The position numbers were made by a program, and so were the translations under genes. DNA of 64,000 nucleotides, taken from contig RPFO01000891.1 in assembly GCA_009746045.1 (NCBI GenBank), positions 839,199 to 903,198 of the forward strand, given 5' to 3'. This stretch comes from Mesostigma viride (Eukaryota > Streptophyta > Mesostigmatophyceae > Mesostigmatales > Mesostigmataceae). The notes beneath the pieces are model-generated. The model made no database searches, was not told where the DNA came from, and saw only the letters and a program-made list of their open reading frames with translations. Shown here in pieces: positions 25,502-45,379 of this stretch (its first letter is position 1; every line of letters starts with the position of its first letter).

Positions 25502-25524
25502 GTCCAGGGGCGGCTCTGCTGCCT

Positions 25525-32160
<6,636 letters not shown>

Positions 32161-35100
32161 CTATTGTCCGGGCCGTTGCAATCTCCCAGGGGGCACCTCA
32201 GGCAGGTCCATGATGGTCAGCTCTGGCATCGGTGGGGAGCTGTGGTGAGCGCCCTGGCTCCGAGAGTTCTTTCGGCCGGAGGTTGGCGTGGCCCCCTCCG
32301 CCTGGGTCACATACTTGGTCAGCCCGTAGTATGCATGGAAAGCATACGCCAGCTGCAAGGGACAACAACGCGGGGTGGCAGAGAGAAGGCAGAGCAAGCA
32401 TAAAGGCTGGTCACGCTTTGGGCTGAATACTGGCTAGCGAGCGGCTATGTTTCCTTGGGTTCAAAAGCAGTAAGAAGAAGAGAGAATATAAGTAATAACG
32501 AAGGAATAATGAAGGTAATAATCAAGCAACAGTGTAGCAATGTGAGATGAGCAAAAAGCATCAACGCTCGGCTCTGAACTCTGAAGGCAAGGATACAGCA
32601 AAGTGCGTGCAGTGGTAGCCTGCCCAGCTATCGTCAGAAAGTTGCTACATTTCTTGCTTCGTTGTAGGTAACACCAGGGGCTCCTCTAACCATGTGCCAC
32701 CTTGTGCGAGGGCAGGGATGCGTGTGGGTTGGGGTGTGTGTGTGTGTGGGGGGGGGGGGTAACCATCATGTTCTTGCCTACCCCTCACAGGCAATCAGCT
32801 CTGCCACCCAGCTTCACATCACAAACCTCTCCAGCATTCGCTTCAGCACCAACCTGCTGGCCAATTTCCATGTAGGACTCCTCTGAGTTTGGCAGGGAGG
32901 ATGCGGGGGGCCCGCTGGCTGGCCCGTCTGTGGATGGCCGTTCCTTCTCCACCACCTTCTCCACCTGGTTGAAGAAGGACACCTGCCAACGGATACGCGA
33001 TGGCCAGAGTAACAAAACAAGCAAGCATCCTTTGCTTTGAGAAGGAAGACAGATAGGGGGTCGACCAAAGTGATACCTCATGAGGGGACCAAAGAAATGA
33101 TAAAAAGACCTATCATTAGATTCTAAAAAAAAGGGTACCCTACAGTACCACTGCAGACAGCTGAAAAGCTCTCTACTGCAGCCAGAAGACGTGGAGCCAC
33201 CAGCGACGAGGGGGCATGGCCAAAGCGGCCTGTTTGCTGCCGATGCCAGCATGGCGTACCTCAAATGCAGGGCACTGGTTGGGGCGCCATCCTAACTCAA
33301 GCTGAACATACTAGGTGGGGTGCCAGCATACCTCGAACGTAAAGCACTGGATGTGGTCTACGTTGTCGCCGATGACGCGCCGCCCGGTGCCCGCTTTCCG
33401 CGCATCCCAGCAGAACCTGCGCTCACCCCACCCCACCCAATCAGATTGCATGACACAGCATGGCAGTGCATGGCATTGCATGACACTGCATGACACTGCA
33501 TGACACTGCATGACACTGCATGACACTGCATGACACTGCATGACACTGCATGTCACTGCATGACACTGCATGACACTGCATGACACTGCATGACACTGCA
33601 TGACACAGCATGACACAGCATGACACTGCATGACACTGCATGACACTGCATGACACTGCATGACACTGCATGACACTGCATGACACTGCATGACACTGCA
33701 TGACACGGCATGACACTGCATGACACGGCCTGACACTGCATGACACGGCATGACACTGCATGACACTGCATGACACTGCATGACACGGCATGACACGGCA
33801 TGACACAGCATGACATCGAATCCCACCCCACCCCACCCAGTCCATCACAAACCACCATGACCGCATGGCCACGCAATTGAAAAGAACGTTCAGTACAAAC
33901 AGCACCCAGGGGCCACACTGTGTTCTATGGGTGGACACTAAAGTAGCTCAAGGGAATGATGGTAAACTGGACCGTGATGGGGTGAGGTCTTTCACTTGGA
34001 ACGACATAGACCGCAAAGTAACCAGCATCGCTACCGACGATGGTACCTCTCTCATTAGCGTGTCCCTTTGTCCTTATTGGCTTTCTTTTTGGCGTTGCGT
34101 GTGAACTTGGTAATTATGTTTTTAACTATGTTTCTTACTAGTATTCCAACAGCACACACAAACCATATGAACATAGTAAAGGCCACATGAACACGATATG
34201 GTCTACGAAATACAGCGTTTAGCAGGGGCCACCAGCCGTGCCCACCTGCAGTTCTCCATTGAGAAGTCGCGCGCGCTAGCATCGAAGAGGCGCGGGAACA
34301 CGCGGCTCTCCTCGGCCGTGCGCCCGTTGCGGGGCAGGTTGCAGAACAAGAACGCCGAGCGAGCGGTCGAGTGCGCATGGATGTCGATGAAAAAATCCAC
34401 GTCGTTCTGGAGCCGACCGTCGCCAAAGGGAGGAGCAGGGGGGAGGCAGGGGGGGGGGGAGAGGGAGGAGATGGGAGGGAGAGAGAGGGAGGAGAGACGT
34501 CAGATGAGGGGGCGAAGGAAAACGGGCACATAAACTGACAGTCAACTTGCCATGAACAGACAGTAATTTTCTCTCTGGACAACGTGTTGTGGGGTCACTC
34601 TCGTTGAAGGTAGGCAGACATTATGGTGCTGGTGATGGGAGGATGGAGAATCGCGAGCCTCACAAGCTTGGGCTGGACTAGCGCAGCGTCGCGTGCTTAA
34701 GTCTGATGTGCTCTAGTCTGCTGACAAATTGCTCAGAGTGATGTGCTCAAGTCTGACGTGCTCTAGTCTGCCGACCGATTCCCATGACGACATTGCGTGA
34801 ATGGCAGGGTGAGACATAGGGCAACATAGTAGCTGGTTGTCTATTCGATAGTAGATAGGGACTATATACAGCACAGCGGTGTCACCCAACCGAGCCAGCT
34901 AACCATATGCCGCTGGCAACATTAGTAGTACAATAGATCCCAGCAGCAAGGATCCCATGCCGAGCCCAGCGCAGGCTCCCAACCAGCGCAGGCTATGATC
35001 GTGGCCCACGAACATGGACAGGGGCATGAACGCCAGTATGCCTGGCCGTCCCTGAAGGAGCGCTAAGTGCACCTTTGGTAGATAGATTAGATCAGCAAGT

Positions 35101-38100
35101 TGCGACATGACACTGCGTAGGCATGCACAACCGACAGGGCCTGGCAGGCATCCAGCAGCAACTCAAGGCATTGGTGGGATGCAGCACCCAACACATGTGA
35201 AAGAGACCTGGCCTCTAAACAATGAATGGTCATCATGGTATGAAAAGGCCTCCCAGCGGGGTGTCACTGCTGGTTGAGAGGCCAGGATGCTGTGGGGGTT
35301 TTCGGAGGTGAAACAAAATGGTATGGGCACCCTGCAATCATTCCTGGGAAAGGAGTCAGACGTCGGTTGTGTTGTACCTACCAAGGGGTCCGCTAGGAGG
35401 GAGTACACTTTCCGCTTGGCGTAGAAAATGGAGGGCTCCAGCATCTCCGACTGTGGGGCCCACGAGATGACAAGACGACAAGGGGACAACGGACAAGAGT
35501 GAGCAAGAGGGCGACACGGATGCACCCACACAGGGACCTGAAAAGTTACCGCAGATGATGCACTAGAATCCCCAGCCATAACGTCATCTCCAGCATGTCC
35601 CAGCTGGATACAAGGTCGGTGGGTGAAGGTGGATGTTGTGTGTAAGAATAGCCGGGGAGCACCCCCCTGACGAGACACCATGGACCGTGCATTCCACGGA
35701 GACGACTGCCGCCTGTCAGGCTTTGCAGACTCATAGACCATTCCTGGGGAGGCTCCCAGGGGTAGACCTAAGTGGTATGGGCACTGCCTATTCAGATTAC
35801 TACCACGTGGTTGGCTCGACAAGCAACCGGTCCACGGCTACATCCAGCTCGATGACTCCATAATCCCTGCTACCCCATCATGGCTTCACAAGGCGACCCC
35901 CTGTCCAGCACATGCTATGTACGCTATGTACTCTACGGTCCCCGCCCCTGTCGGCAGCTCGCAAAGTCGCTGTAAGTGGCCTAGTAGACGCGGTTGCCTA
36001 CTAGATGTGGCTGTGCATCTCACCGGGTGTGTCCACAGCCGGTTGAGGTCGGTGCCCAGGCTGCACGTGCGGTAGTTGCCCAGGAAGACGCCGTCCGGGT
36101 TGAGCATGGGGATGAGCTGCCCGGATGACGGAGTAGGGTTGAAGTGAGAAGACGCCAGCAGGGCGTGGCCAAGTGGAGAACAAGTTGTGGGGAAAAAAGC
36201 ACCGCGTCCAACCATGTGGCACGTTGCTGGATTAGAGAGCGTAGATAAGGGTGATCAAACAGATGGGGTTAGGGTTCGGGGTTAAGTTGTGTGTCGGTTC
36301 CATACATAGGAACGATGGAAGGAATATTTTGCCTACACAAAAGTATCAAAGGCCTCATAAAAGCTGTACGCTGGGGAAAAAGCGATGCGGTGGCATTTTG
36401 CAGAGATGCATGTGCAGGTGCAGGCATCGATGCAACGTATATCCAGACACCATGAATGGGTCCATGGTAACAGGCGAAGTTGAGAAACTCTTAGAAGCAG
36501 AGGGAAGAGGGGATCATGTCTGTGTGTCCATTGGTAGTGGCATCACAAGGAGCACGCAGGGGGCAAACCAACCATGAAGCAGCGCTCCTGCTATGGACTT
36601 TGACTGTTCAATGTGGGAACTAATCATTGTGTGTACAAGCAGCACAAGCAACGCACAGGCGGCAAGCCTACTCCGAAGCAGCACCACAAGCAGGCGGGCG
36701 GCAGACGGCCACCTACCACAAAGCAGCACTCCTGCCGCAGCGCCTCGGCATCCGGGTGGCTGCTCAGCAGGAACGTCATCATCCCGTGGATGACGAACGA
36801 GGCCGGCGTCTCTCCCGGGTGCACGCGCGCGCAGACAAAGATGACCTGGGCATTCACACAAAAGGGAGAGCACGTCGGGCGGGGCCTATTAAATGGACAC
36901 GTGCATTTCAATGTTCTGGCCCCGCGTATATGCCTGTTCAGGTAATGGACGTAATCCAATGGGGAAAGGGGGTATCAAGGCAGCCATACACTAGCATGCT
37001 GGGACAGGAGGAGGAAGTGCCAAACCACAGCATGGGAAAGATGTCTGGCACTATGTTGAGATGAGGATGCCAAAACCAAAACTTTAAAGCTGGGCAGACG
37101 TAGTCATGAGAGGCCAGTCTTGCACACAGCAAATTGTTAGCGAGGCCAGTATGGCACGATGGTAGAAAAGGGCAGCCGGGGAAAACAAGAGTTTGAACCG
37201 CACTAACAAGGCAGACACCCCACTAAAAAACGAAACAAATCAAATTTGCCGTCCTTGCTACTAGGACAGGATATCAGGTATTGCTAGCATTTCACTTCAT
37301 CTGTGCCAGCTATGAAATATATACGTTAATACGTACATGTACTATGCTACTGCACGTGCACCCCAAGACAAGTAGGAGGAATCACATTGCTCAACACACA
37401 TTGCCCGAGCCTGGAGGATGCCTACCTTGCGACGCCCCCCCCTGGCCTCCAGCTTGGCATCGGACGTGTTGTCTGGGTGGGTGATGGTGATGCAGTCTAT
37501 GCTGCGCCTCTGGGTGGTCCACCCAAGCACCTGCACCGTGCCGGAAAACAAGAGAAACCCAGAACTGGTCCCATGTACGGGTTAATGGTTCAATATAACG
37601 GTTACTATGCTGGATCAATACCAAGGCTCAATACTGAACCCTCAATACCTTTCCACCCGCCCAAAAAAATGCACTTGAATGCACCGGGCTACTGTTCCTA
37701 CCACACAAGGGCCAGCATCCAGCAGGCAGCCATTGACCACGTGATTCCGCATCAGCACAACTCCATGGCGTGTCTGGCATGCGTTACGGATAGCCCCTTT
37801 TGGCTACCAAAGCATCTAATGGACCAACTAGGCGATCACTGGTTCAACTACGTGGTCTTATTACCAGTGTGGTCGTTACTACCTGCCAAGCATTGGTAGA
37901 CATTGTCATCACCGTCACCGTCACATAAAGTCATCCTGTGACTGCCATTGCCACCACAAACTCCCCACGGAGATCACTTCACCACCATCGTGCCCACAAA
38001 GAGTGCTGCCATGCGGGTGCGGAGCTACAGACTCAGCATGTCCACCTTAACCCAATGTCTGCCGCTGTCTATAAATGCAGAAAGGCACATGCGCATGCAC

Positions 38101-41100
38101 ATGCACATGAAGTACAGGCGGTCAGTAACTGTGAATGCACGTGCCAGCACACACGAATAAAAAACATGCACATGGTGAGCGAACTGCCCATGCACGTGCT
38201 TGGGCAGTGTCTGCAGCGGCGAACCCCTCAGTCCACAACCTATGCATTCCAGAACCAACCACATATTGAGGCCTGAAAACGCTCCGTACTCGTACCCAGG
38301 GCACATCGCTGACAGGTCCACCCATGTTGCCAGGATGGAGCAACAGGACAGAGCCCCCATAAGAAGAGAACGACCAAGAGTAAGTCAAGTGGACCCACCT
38401 CCCTCCTGACGTAGGGAAAGTTGCGGTGGTCGATCGAGTAAAGAATCTGCTGCAGCATCTGCCAACCGGATGTCAACATGCCACACATGTATGTACGGGA
38501 CCAGGAACAATTCATGTACACAAGTGTCAGAAACATGCACCAATGCGTCCTTTTTGCTCAGTCGTCACGCGCAAGGCAACTGCATGATAAGCGCGCAAGT
38601 GCTGTGTGATGGTCACCATGCCTGAAAAACATTACTTGCAATTCATGACCAAGACAATGTTTGATGAAGCACTCAACAAACACTCGTTGTTAAAGCTGCA
38701 AGCTTGCACATTGCATGATGGAGTCAAGCAGATAGAACCCCCTTGCTCAGGTGGCCCGAAGCATGCTATGACATGAACAATCAGCAGAAGTGACATCGAC
38801 ACAACACTGATACGGTCAGCATGCTAGTGCGATCAAGCATTCCGGTCTCGCCATGCCATGACACCGCGCATGCTGTAAAGAAACATCTACTGCTACACAC
38901 GCTGCACCGCATCCTCCACACGACGCCACGAGAGGCAGCAGTGCCCCTATGCTCTTGCTACTTGGCAAACGTGGCGGTTGCTAATACTCGTGGCCAACTC
39001 CCATAGCCCCCGAGTCCTTCAAAAAAGAGCAAGTGCACACAGGAGGTGACGGCTGCTGGGGGCATAATCTGCCACGAGTCTCCTGATATACCGGTCGCGT
39101 GTCTCCGTGGGTGAAGCCCAGTGACCCGCTGGGTAGGTGCATAGGAAGCTAAGCCCCTGTGACATGCCGGACAGAGCAAGTGGCAGGTGCATCCCTGCGA
39201 CCCACTGAAGAGTGGGCAGGTGCAGGAACCTTCTGCATATGAAGGGGGAGATGCATCCCCCAGACGCACCGAGTAGGTGAAGGGGAAGGAGTAGGCGAAC
39301 GAGTAGACGTCGTCCGGGTTGTCGAACGTGAAGAAGAAGGAAAGGATGTACCCCCGGGTGAACGCGCTGTTCTTGTAGTACCACACGTTCTGCAGCGTCA
39401 AGGGGAGGAGAGGGCGACGAAACAGGCAAGCGGGGCGAGGGGCAGGTGGTGTGGGTGAACACGCCCTGCTTGTCGTACCAAATTCTTCACCCATGTAGGA
39501 GAGGGCGCCGACACGGGGCATACATAACAAGAGAGCGTAAGAGCGCTTGCCAAAGCTTAGTGTGTTGCAGCCGCACAGCATTCTGTTTGTCTCGTGTGCG
39601 TGAGTGCTCGAGTACTTCAGTGTATATGTGACTCATATTCCAAGTCTAAGCTGGCAGTTTAAACTGTAGAGAAAGACTAATCTGCATGCATTCAGGCGGC
39701 AAGGAGAGCCCATGTTGTTACATGGCTAGCCGGCATGCAAGCGGCCATAAGGTCGGGTGAGTTGACAAGTGGGCACGCGGGCGGGGGGGGGTGGCAATCA
39801 ATTACGTGCTTCCCAACACATCAAACACGAGCGCTTGTGGACCTAGTGGATGCGGGCATGGGGTGGCTGCAGCCTTCGTGGGCTGTTGCTGACAAACTAG
39901 GTGACATGAGGGACATGAAGCACACGCTTACTACACAAGCATATGCACGCGCTCGTGCACACATGGACACACGCGCATAAGTACATATAAACACACACAC
40001 AAGCAAACAGACACAAGCGCACAGGCACACAGGGTCAGCCACCGAACCTGCCCACCACCTCGTGCTCAAGGCACGCTCACCTTGGGCTCCAGCACGTTCA
40101 CCGTGACTAGTGCTCAGCTTTACCCTGTCGTGCTCCAGGCACACTCACCTTGGGCGGCACGCGCTCCCACTTGGGCCGGCTCGTGGAGCGCACCACAGGG
40201 CTCATGCCCACGCGGTAGAGGCTGCCCGACTTGCTGTACCGTGGGGTACGACCAAGATGGGGTTTCGTGGGGGTAGATGAATGGTGATCCACGAACAGAA
40301 ATGGTGGGCATAATGACAGTGACAGGTTGCCCAACACCCGCCCCCCCACCCCACCCCCCACCCCCCACCCCCCACAAAGCAAAATACAAAAGAGAGGAAG
40401 CAGAGTGAGGACTGCCCAGGAAAGCAAGCGGTTGTGGAAGGCAGTGATGCACATGGCAGGCATCCTTGTTTGGAACGGTGGCAAACGAACCCAGGGGCCA
40501 GGATTGACTGCGAGGCAAAGAGGTGGCAGTTGCTGAATTGAAACCGTATCGTTCAGGGGGTCACTTGCATGGGGTCAAAGACAACTAGTTAATGGGTCCG
40601 TGCCTTACTGGCCAGCCCATATAAGCATTATTCTACATAAACTACCTGATGTTCATAACGGAGATATAAGCACCCGTCTGCGTGCATTTGCCTGTAAGTT
40701 GACTACAAAAAAACCAGTTTATTCTGTTCTTTTTTTATTTCAGTTTTTGCAAATGGGGAGAAAATGCCAGCGCCTTTCTGCATCAGTTACCTGAAGTTTA
40801 CGACGGAGAAAAGAGCCTGCTGCTTGGCACGGCAGTTGCGGACGGTGAAGTGGAACCAGAGGCGGTACCTGGGGAAGACAAAGGGCGAAGGGAGATCCCA
40901 GGGTGGCCCGTCGGCATCAGACACAGTCACGGAATTAGACACAGTCACGATGAGGAGTGTTATTAGCCACGATGAGAAGGAGTGCTACTAGCCACGATGA
41001 GAGGGCAGTTCATGGGCCATAGCGCAATAGGGAGCATGGCGAAGCGTGGTGTCAGGGAAGCGCGCGTCCTTTCGCGGGGGGCTTTAAAAGGATTGGAAAG

Positions 41101-44100
41101 CCAGGTGCGAAAAACAGTAAAGCTTGCTAACATCGTCAGATGCTGTGTTCACATATGCTCGCTCGTGGTGGTCACCAGAAGCATTGCCACCCTTGCCAGA
41201 ACAGGTCAGATATCGCGCAGCCGGTAAATCAGAAAAGTAACCATGACCGGGTACCCCCGGTCGGATCGAGATGCTTGCTATGGAATCACGGACGTAAGAT
41301 TACCAAGCCCACCGCAAAGCCCGATGGCACATCGAGCATTTGATTCTAGTGTCTCCATACCAAGTCGAACTGCACCAGCTCAATGCTCCATCCATCCCTT
41401 GCCATCCAAAAAGCGAACAAAAAGCAAAGCCCTCTGCAGGAGTGTGTAGCTGTTCTCAGACGCACGGCATGCCTTGCCTAACATGCAATCCGGAGCAGGT
41501 AACACGGCACATTTAGTGTGAGCGACTCTACAGCTGTGGGCCCCAAGCACTTGAGAGTGGTTGCCATGCAGCATCATGGCAGGCGAGGTAGGGATCATCT
41601 GCCATCGCACGGGCTTGCCAGGTGTGCTTACTTGGGAGCGTTGGTGTCGGGCCTCAAATATAGCTGATACTCAAACTCGGACACCATCTTCACCTGAGGT
41701 GTGCAAGGAGGTAAACAGCGGAGAAGAACAGAGCGCAGCAAGGTGACGCGAGGACCCCAAAACAACCAGGGCGATGGGCAGTGACAGGCATGGTTGAATC
41801 TTCAATGGAAACCAGGCCACAGTTAACAGAAAACTTTGTCCAGGACATAATTGTTGGGGGGGCGATTGGGTGGAATGGGGTGGGGTGCAGACGCGATGAA
41901 GGGGGGCCATAAAAGATACTTTGTGCAGCACAAATTCAACAACAACGACCCATCAAAATCCCCAAAGCCACCAAGCTTGCCCCTGATACGGCCCCCCAAA
42001 TTCTACCCGGAGGCCTCTGAACATTGCACCCCATTCAACCCACCACGGGGACACACAGACCACCCACTCCACCCACCGCTATCACATACATATCAAGTAA
42101 CGTGCCTTTTTGCAACTTGCCTGTTGAAACTCTACGGCGGAGCCAATTTTCGGAAGAACCTCACCCTTCTGCTTGCAAACTCGGGACAAATTTGGTGGAT
42201 GTATGGATGTATGGTTGTATGGATGGACGGACGGACGGACGGACGGACGGACGGACGGACGGACGGACGGACGGACGGACGGATGGATGGATGGATTGAT
42301 TGATGGATTGACGGATTTTAATCCCCTATTCCTATGTATTTTCTCACGTGTACGGCCTTATAAGCTTCGCCAATTCTGGCGAACCTACCGGTTCTTCCGA
42401 AAATTGGCTCCGCCTGATGAACCAACTCCACCCCTCACGCGCACATTCAGACAACAACTCCACCCCTCGCGCGCACATACATAGTAATCGACCCCACCCA
42501 TCGCTGTCCCACGTACCGAGCCCAAGTTCCCCCCCTCAAAGTTGCTGTCGAATATGAGGCTGCCGCGCGTGGGCCTCTCCCCCGCACTCGTGACCGTGCC
42601 CAGCCCCGGTGGCGTTGCGCTCTCCCCCTCGTTCGCGGACGAGAGCGGGGTTACGCAGCCCTTCATGTACACGCAGGGGCAGGGACCCTTGAGCTGGCAC
42701 CCGGTGGGTGGGCACGGCCGCTGCCGCGGCAGGGACGCCAGCATCGCCGCCTCCTTTGCATGCACCTGCGTGCGCAGCTTGTGCATGCGCTTGGCGCGGC
42801 TAGAGCGGGCTGAATCAGCCCGCTCGAGGAGCCCAGCCACGGGCCGCTCCACCGAAGGGGGCCGTTCCATCGGAGGGGGGCGTTCGAGTTTTGCCCTCCG
42901 TGGCAGCGGTTCCCCTCGGCTGGTCTCTACCCCGCTCCCTTGCCTCTTCACGCTCACCTCCTCCTCGTCCTTCTCTCCCAACGCCTCCCCCTCACTCTTG
43001 CTACCGCCGCCGTAACCACCATCCTCCTCGTACCCCACCTGGGGCCCCGCGTCCCTGGACGCGTCCCCACCATCGAGACCGTCGCTCGCACCACCCTCTC
43101 CCCAATCCCTACCCGCACTCCCCCGGTGGCTCCTCTCCGTGATGACCTCTTCCGCACTATCCCCCTGGACCGCACCCTGGGGCTCATACCCCCGCTCGTC
43201 CCCCTCCATGTCCGCTGGCCTTGTCTCCTCCCCTTCCTGGCGCGTCACACTTCCCGCCGCACCGCCATCATCAAACCTCCTCCCCGCCGCACCCCCGTCG
43301 TCAATCCTCCACGCACCCACGTCGCGGCTCGAGGCCGCCGAGCGCGGCAGTCGGCCGTCTGATGGGTCCCTGGCGCTCCAGCCCCCCGGCTCTTCCCTGC
43401 CAGGGTCCCCGCCCGCGTCCCTGGCCGCCGCCTCGGCCGTCTGCACGCCCCTCGGGGGTGGTGCGACCGAGGGTAGCGGGGCCGGGTAAGGGGAGGGGGG
43501 GGGCGCGGCGGGCGCGTTGAAGATGGGGCTCTCCGCGCGGTAACGCAGCCACGCGGCCAGGGTGGACGCGGTCACCCCCTGGAAGTTTGCGGGGCTTTGG
43601 GCACGTTCAGGCGGTGGTCGCCTGGCATCAGTCTCCGTCGCCGTGCTGTGGGGGTTAGTAAGCACTTGGCCCACGATGGAGAAGCCTTCCATGGGGGGCC
43701 GGATGGCCCCAGGTCTAGAGCCAGACGTTTTCCCGTGCGCCACTTTGTGGCTGCTGGCATCCGGGGCCTTTTGTCGATTGCTGGCGTCCTTACCACGGGA
43801 CGCAAAGGGCAGTACAGGGTTCACCAGGGCAGCTGGTTGTGGCTCGGGTACACTGTCCCGGGATCGTTGCGTCGCGCTCTGGCGGAGCTCCGACGCGTGC
43901 CAGTATTTGGTAGGGGAACAAGTCTCCAGGCCATCGAGGGAGTTGCGCTTCGGCCAGGGTGGGTCGGCGGAACCATCGCTGTAGGCTGTGGGATCAGATG
44001 CCGTGGCCGCCTCGGTGGATGTTTCCAGGGGCACTGCTTTTCGCAGGCTGTCCAGCCCGCGCCTAGCAGACCGAAAGCTTGTCTTGCGGACTGGTTGAGG

Positions 44101-44253
44101 GGCCGGTTGACTGGCTTTTCCTGCAGAAGGCATGCCTTTCTTATCGAGGGCATGAACGCGCCCAGCTTGACCCACCTGGGCTTCCCAGTCGGGGCCCAAA
44201 GAACTCACAAACTGACTGCCATCGCCCACACCATCACTACGGGTCTTGGGCAT
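32161..44253 (-). CDS. Cytosolic carboxypeptidase, CCP6/AGBL4 type (M14 tubulin deglutamylase)
   Basis: Fourteen exons, all phase-consistent: 44253-42517, 41693-41632, 40868-40791, 40233-40149, 39389-39270, 38458-38399, 37530-37426, 36845-36717, 36116-36024, 35450-35382, 34406-34246, 33416-33332, 32982-32854, 32352-32161; 1,034 residues. The family removes glutamates from polyglutamylated tubulin and other acidic tails. Residues 1 to about 560 are low-complexity and acidic/Pro/Ser-rich. The CCP N-domain starts at FDSNFEGGNLG and SEFEYQLYLRPDTNAP. Zinc ligands are His758 and Glu761 (ARVHPGE) and probably His856 (FIDIHAHST). Substrate-binding residues lie in LNPDGVFLGNYR and TDLNR (Arg818). KAGTGRR follows, and the catalytic Glu is Glu928 in CFTFE. 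The order and AGBL4-like motifs (STSRPKWERVPPK, YYKN) put it near CCP6, but about twice as long because of its N-terminal extension. In-frame TAG TAG lies just before the Met. The stop is at 32161-32163. Confidence 0.93.
33448..33815. repeat. 10-bp tandem repeat TGACACTGCA, about 36 copies
   Basis: Units are identical except for TGACACGGCA, TGACACAGCA and single changes. It fills much of the intron between carboxypeptidase exons 34406-34246 and 33416-33332 and ends about 30 bases from the acceptor. The array has no stop codon in three frames, which explains the Cys/His-rich open frames there. Confidence 0.96.
34428..34510. repeat. Purine-rich GGGAGG tract at a splice acceptor
   Basis: GGGAGG/GAGAGG-rich on the plus strand and therefore C/T-rich in the carboxypeptidase transcript. 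It starts about 20 bases upstream of the acceptor of exon 34406-34246 and forms its pyrimidine tract. Confidence 0.8.
40333..40378. repeat. C-rich (CCCCACC)n tract
   Basis: A short run of CCCCACC/CCCCCAC units about 100 bases upstream (gene orientation) of carboxypeptidase exon 40233-40149. Confidence 0.8.
42196..42311. repeat. (GGAC)n/(GGAT)n tetranucleotide array
   Basis: About 15 GGAC units flanked on both sides by GGAT units, in the first long intron of the carboxypeptidase gene (42516-41694), about 205 bases past the donor. Confidence 0.95.
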
Positions 44254-44353
44254 TTTACGCTACTAGCTTATGCACAGGCTTCAAAAAAGCATCACCCCAG
44301 CAATTCGAGCGCTGCTGTAAGCAGGCCAAGGCAATTCTGTGGTGAATACTCAC

Positions 44354-44485
44354 GGGCCCATACCTGTAGGGCAACTTTCCGACTTTGATGGATTCAAACA
44401 GGGAAATTAGTTGCGAATTGGGGAGGCGTACATCCACATGCCGCGAGTAAGGCGAAATGGATAAATCCTGTCCGATGACATCCAT
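44354..44485 (-). CDS. Candidate upstream coding exon of the carboxypeptidase gene
   Basis: A 44-codon segment beginning ATG (44485) MDVIGQDLSISPYSRHVDV and ending LPYRYGP before a good donor (GTGAGT at 44353). A possible acceptor (TAG at 44262-44260) in front of CGTAAAATG would join it in phase 0 to the first main exon. That adds 46 residues and bypasses the in-frame TAG codons. An alternative donor (CAG/GTATGG at 44363) gives a different phase. The segment could also belong to 5' UTR or to an unrelated gene. No known domain is visible. Confidence 0.4.
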
Positions 44486-45379
44486 AATCCTTGAGAAAGG
44501 CTCCGTAACCAAATTTGGCGACTACGGTATGCGATATTGTCTATGTTTCACACATCGAAGAAAGTACAAGTGAGTCTGGAAAAACATATTCTAAGGCCAA
44601 ACGTAAGGTGTAGATCCCAGACCTTCAAAATAATGGTTGGAGAACGCAATTGGAGCAATGAGAGCTGATCCAGCAGGGCTCCAGTTTACAATTTTGCAAA
44701 CCCGACCGAGTTGTTGCAAACTTGCAATCTCTATGTAAACGGCCCACACGAACTTTATGCTGCCAACGTCGTCTGTCTCGGAAGTTGTGGAGCAACCGAG
44801 CAAGGACGGAACTCACGAAAGTGGTGTTGAAAATATCACGGACGTAACCAGCTGGTCGCTACTTGGTTCCCAGTCCTGGCCCTCGGCCGTTTTCAAATCT
44901 CTGCCGCTCATGTTAGTAAACCCTAACCGACCCCTTTACCTTTGGAATGGCGTGGGCAACATTGTTGACAACAGAACTGAACTGAACTGAACCTTTAGAA
45001 TGACATCCCCATCCTGTCCCCATTGGTTCATAAAAATGCCAATTTACCCAGGATTTACCCAACATTTACCCCGGATTTACCCGGAAATAGCACGGACTGT
45101 TGCGCGACTTTTGCCCGCGAAAGCCGAGAGGTCAGCGGGGACCGGGGAACCTGGGCAAACGAGCCGTGGCCAGTGGACACGTGGGCTCGTGAGCTCGCAC
45201 GTGGGCTCGATGGGCATCGTGATGTCACAGCCTCGGAAGTACATCATCATTCAAGCAAGGCGCAAAATAACTAAATAAGATACGTACATCGCTGCGAAGA
45301 TTATCACGCAGCCACCAACTGCCGATATTTTTTATTTCCTTAAGGCTAAATTGATTTTCGACCTCATCGGTTGACGCTC
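44486..45379. other. Divergent intergenic region between the carboxypeptidase and bolA-A
   Basis: About 0.9 kb separating two genes transcribed away from each other, so it should hold promoters for both. I see no clear TATA box at a convincing distance. A (GAACT)n run is at 44978-44996. Minus-strand open frames at 44591-44816 resemble no known family. Confidence 0.45.

Noticed and set aside
33311-33938. Cys/His-rich repeat protein
   Set aside because: Artefact of the 10-bp TGACACTGCA repeat inside a carboxypeptidase intron.
39930-40030. CACA-rich stretch as a separate satellite
   Set aside because: Short and degenerate; ordinary intronic low complexity.
42385-42516. Continuation of the first carboxypeptidase exon past 42517
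   Set aside because: A strong donor (GTACGT) at 42516 joins in phase to the next conserved exon (SEFEYQLYLRPDT); the continuation has no family similarity.
43597-44388. Plus-strand gene opposite the carboxypeptidase first exon
   Set aside because: Antisense shadow of a GC-rich exon; no domain and no splice support.
44591-44816. Minus-strand coding exon with KFVWAVYIEIASLQQLG
   Set aside because: No phase-compatible join to neighbouring exons and no family resemblance; left as unexplained intergenic sequence.
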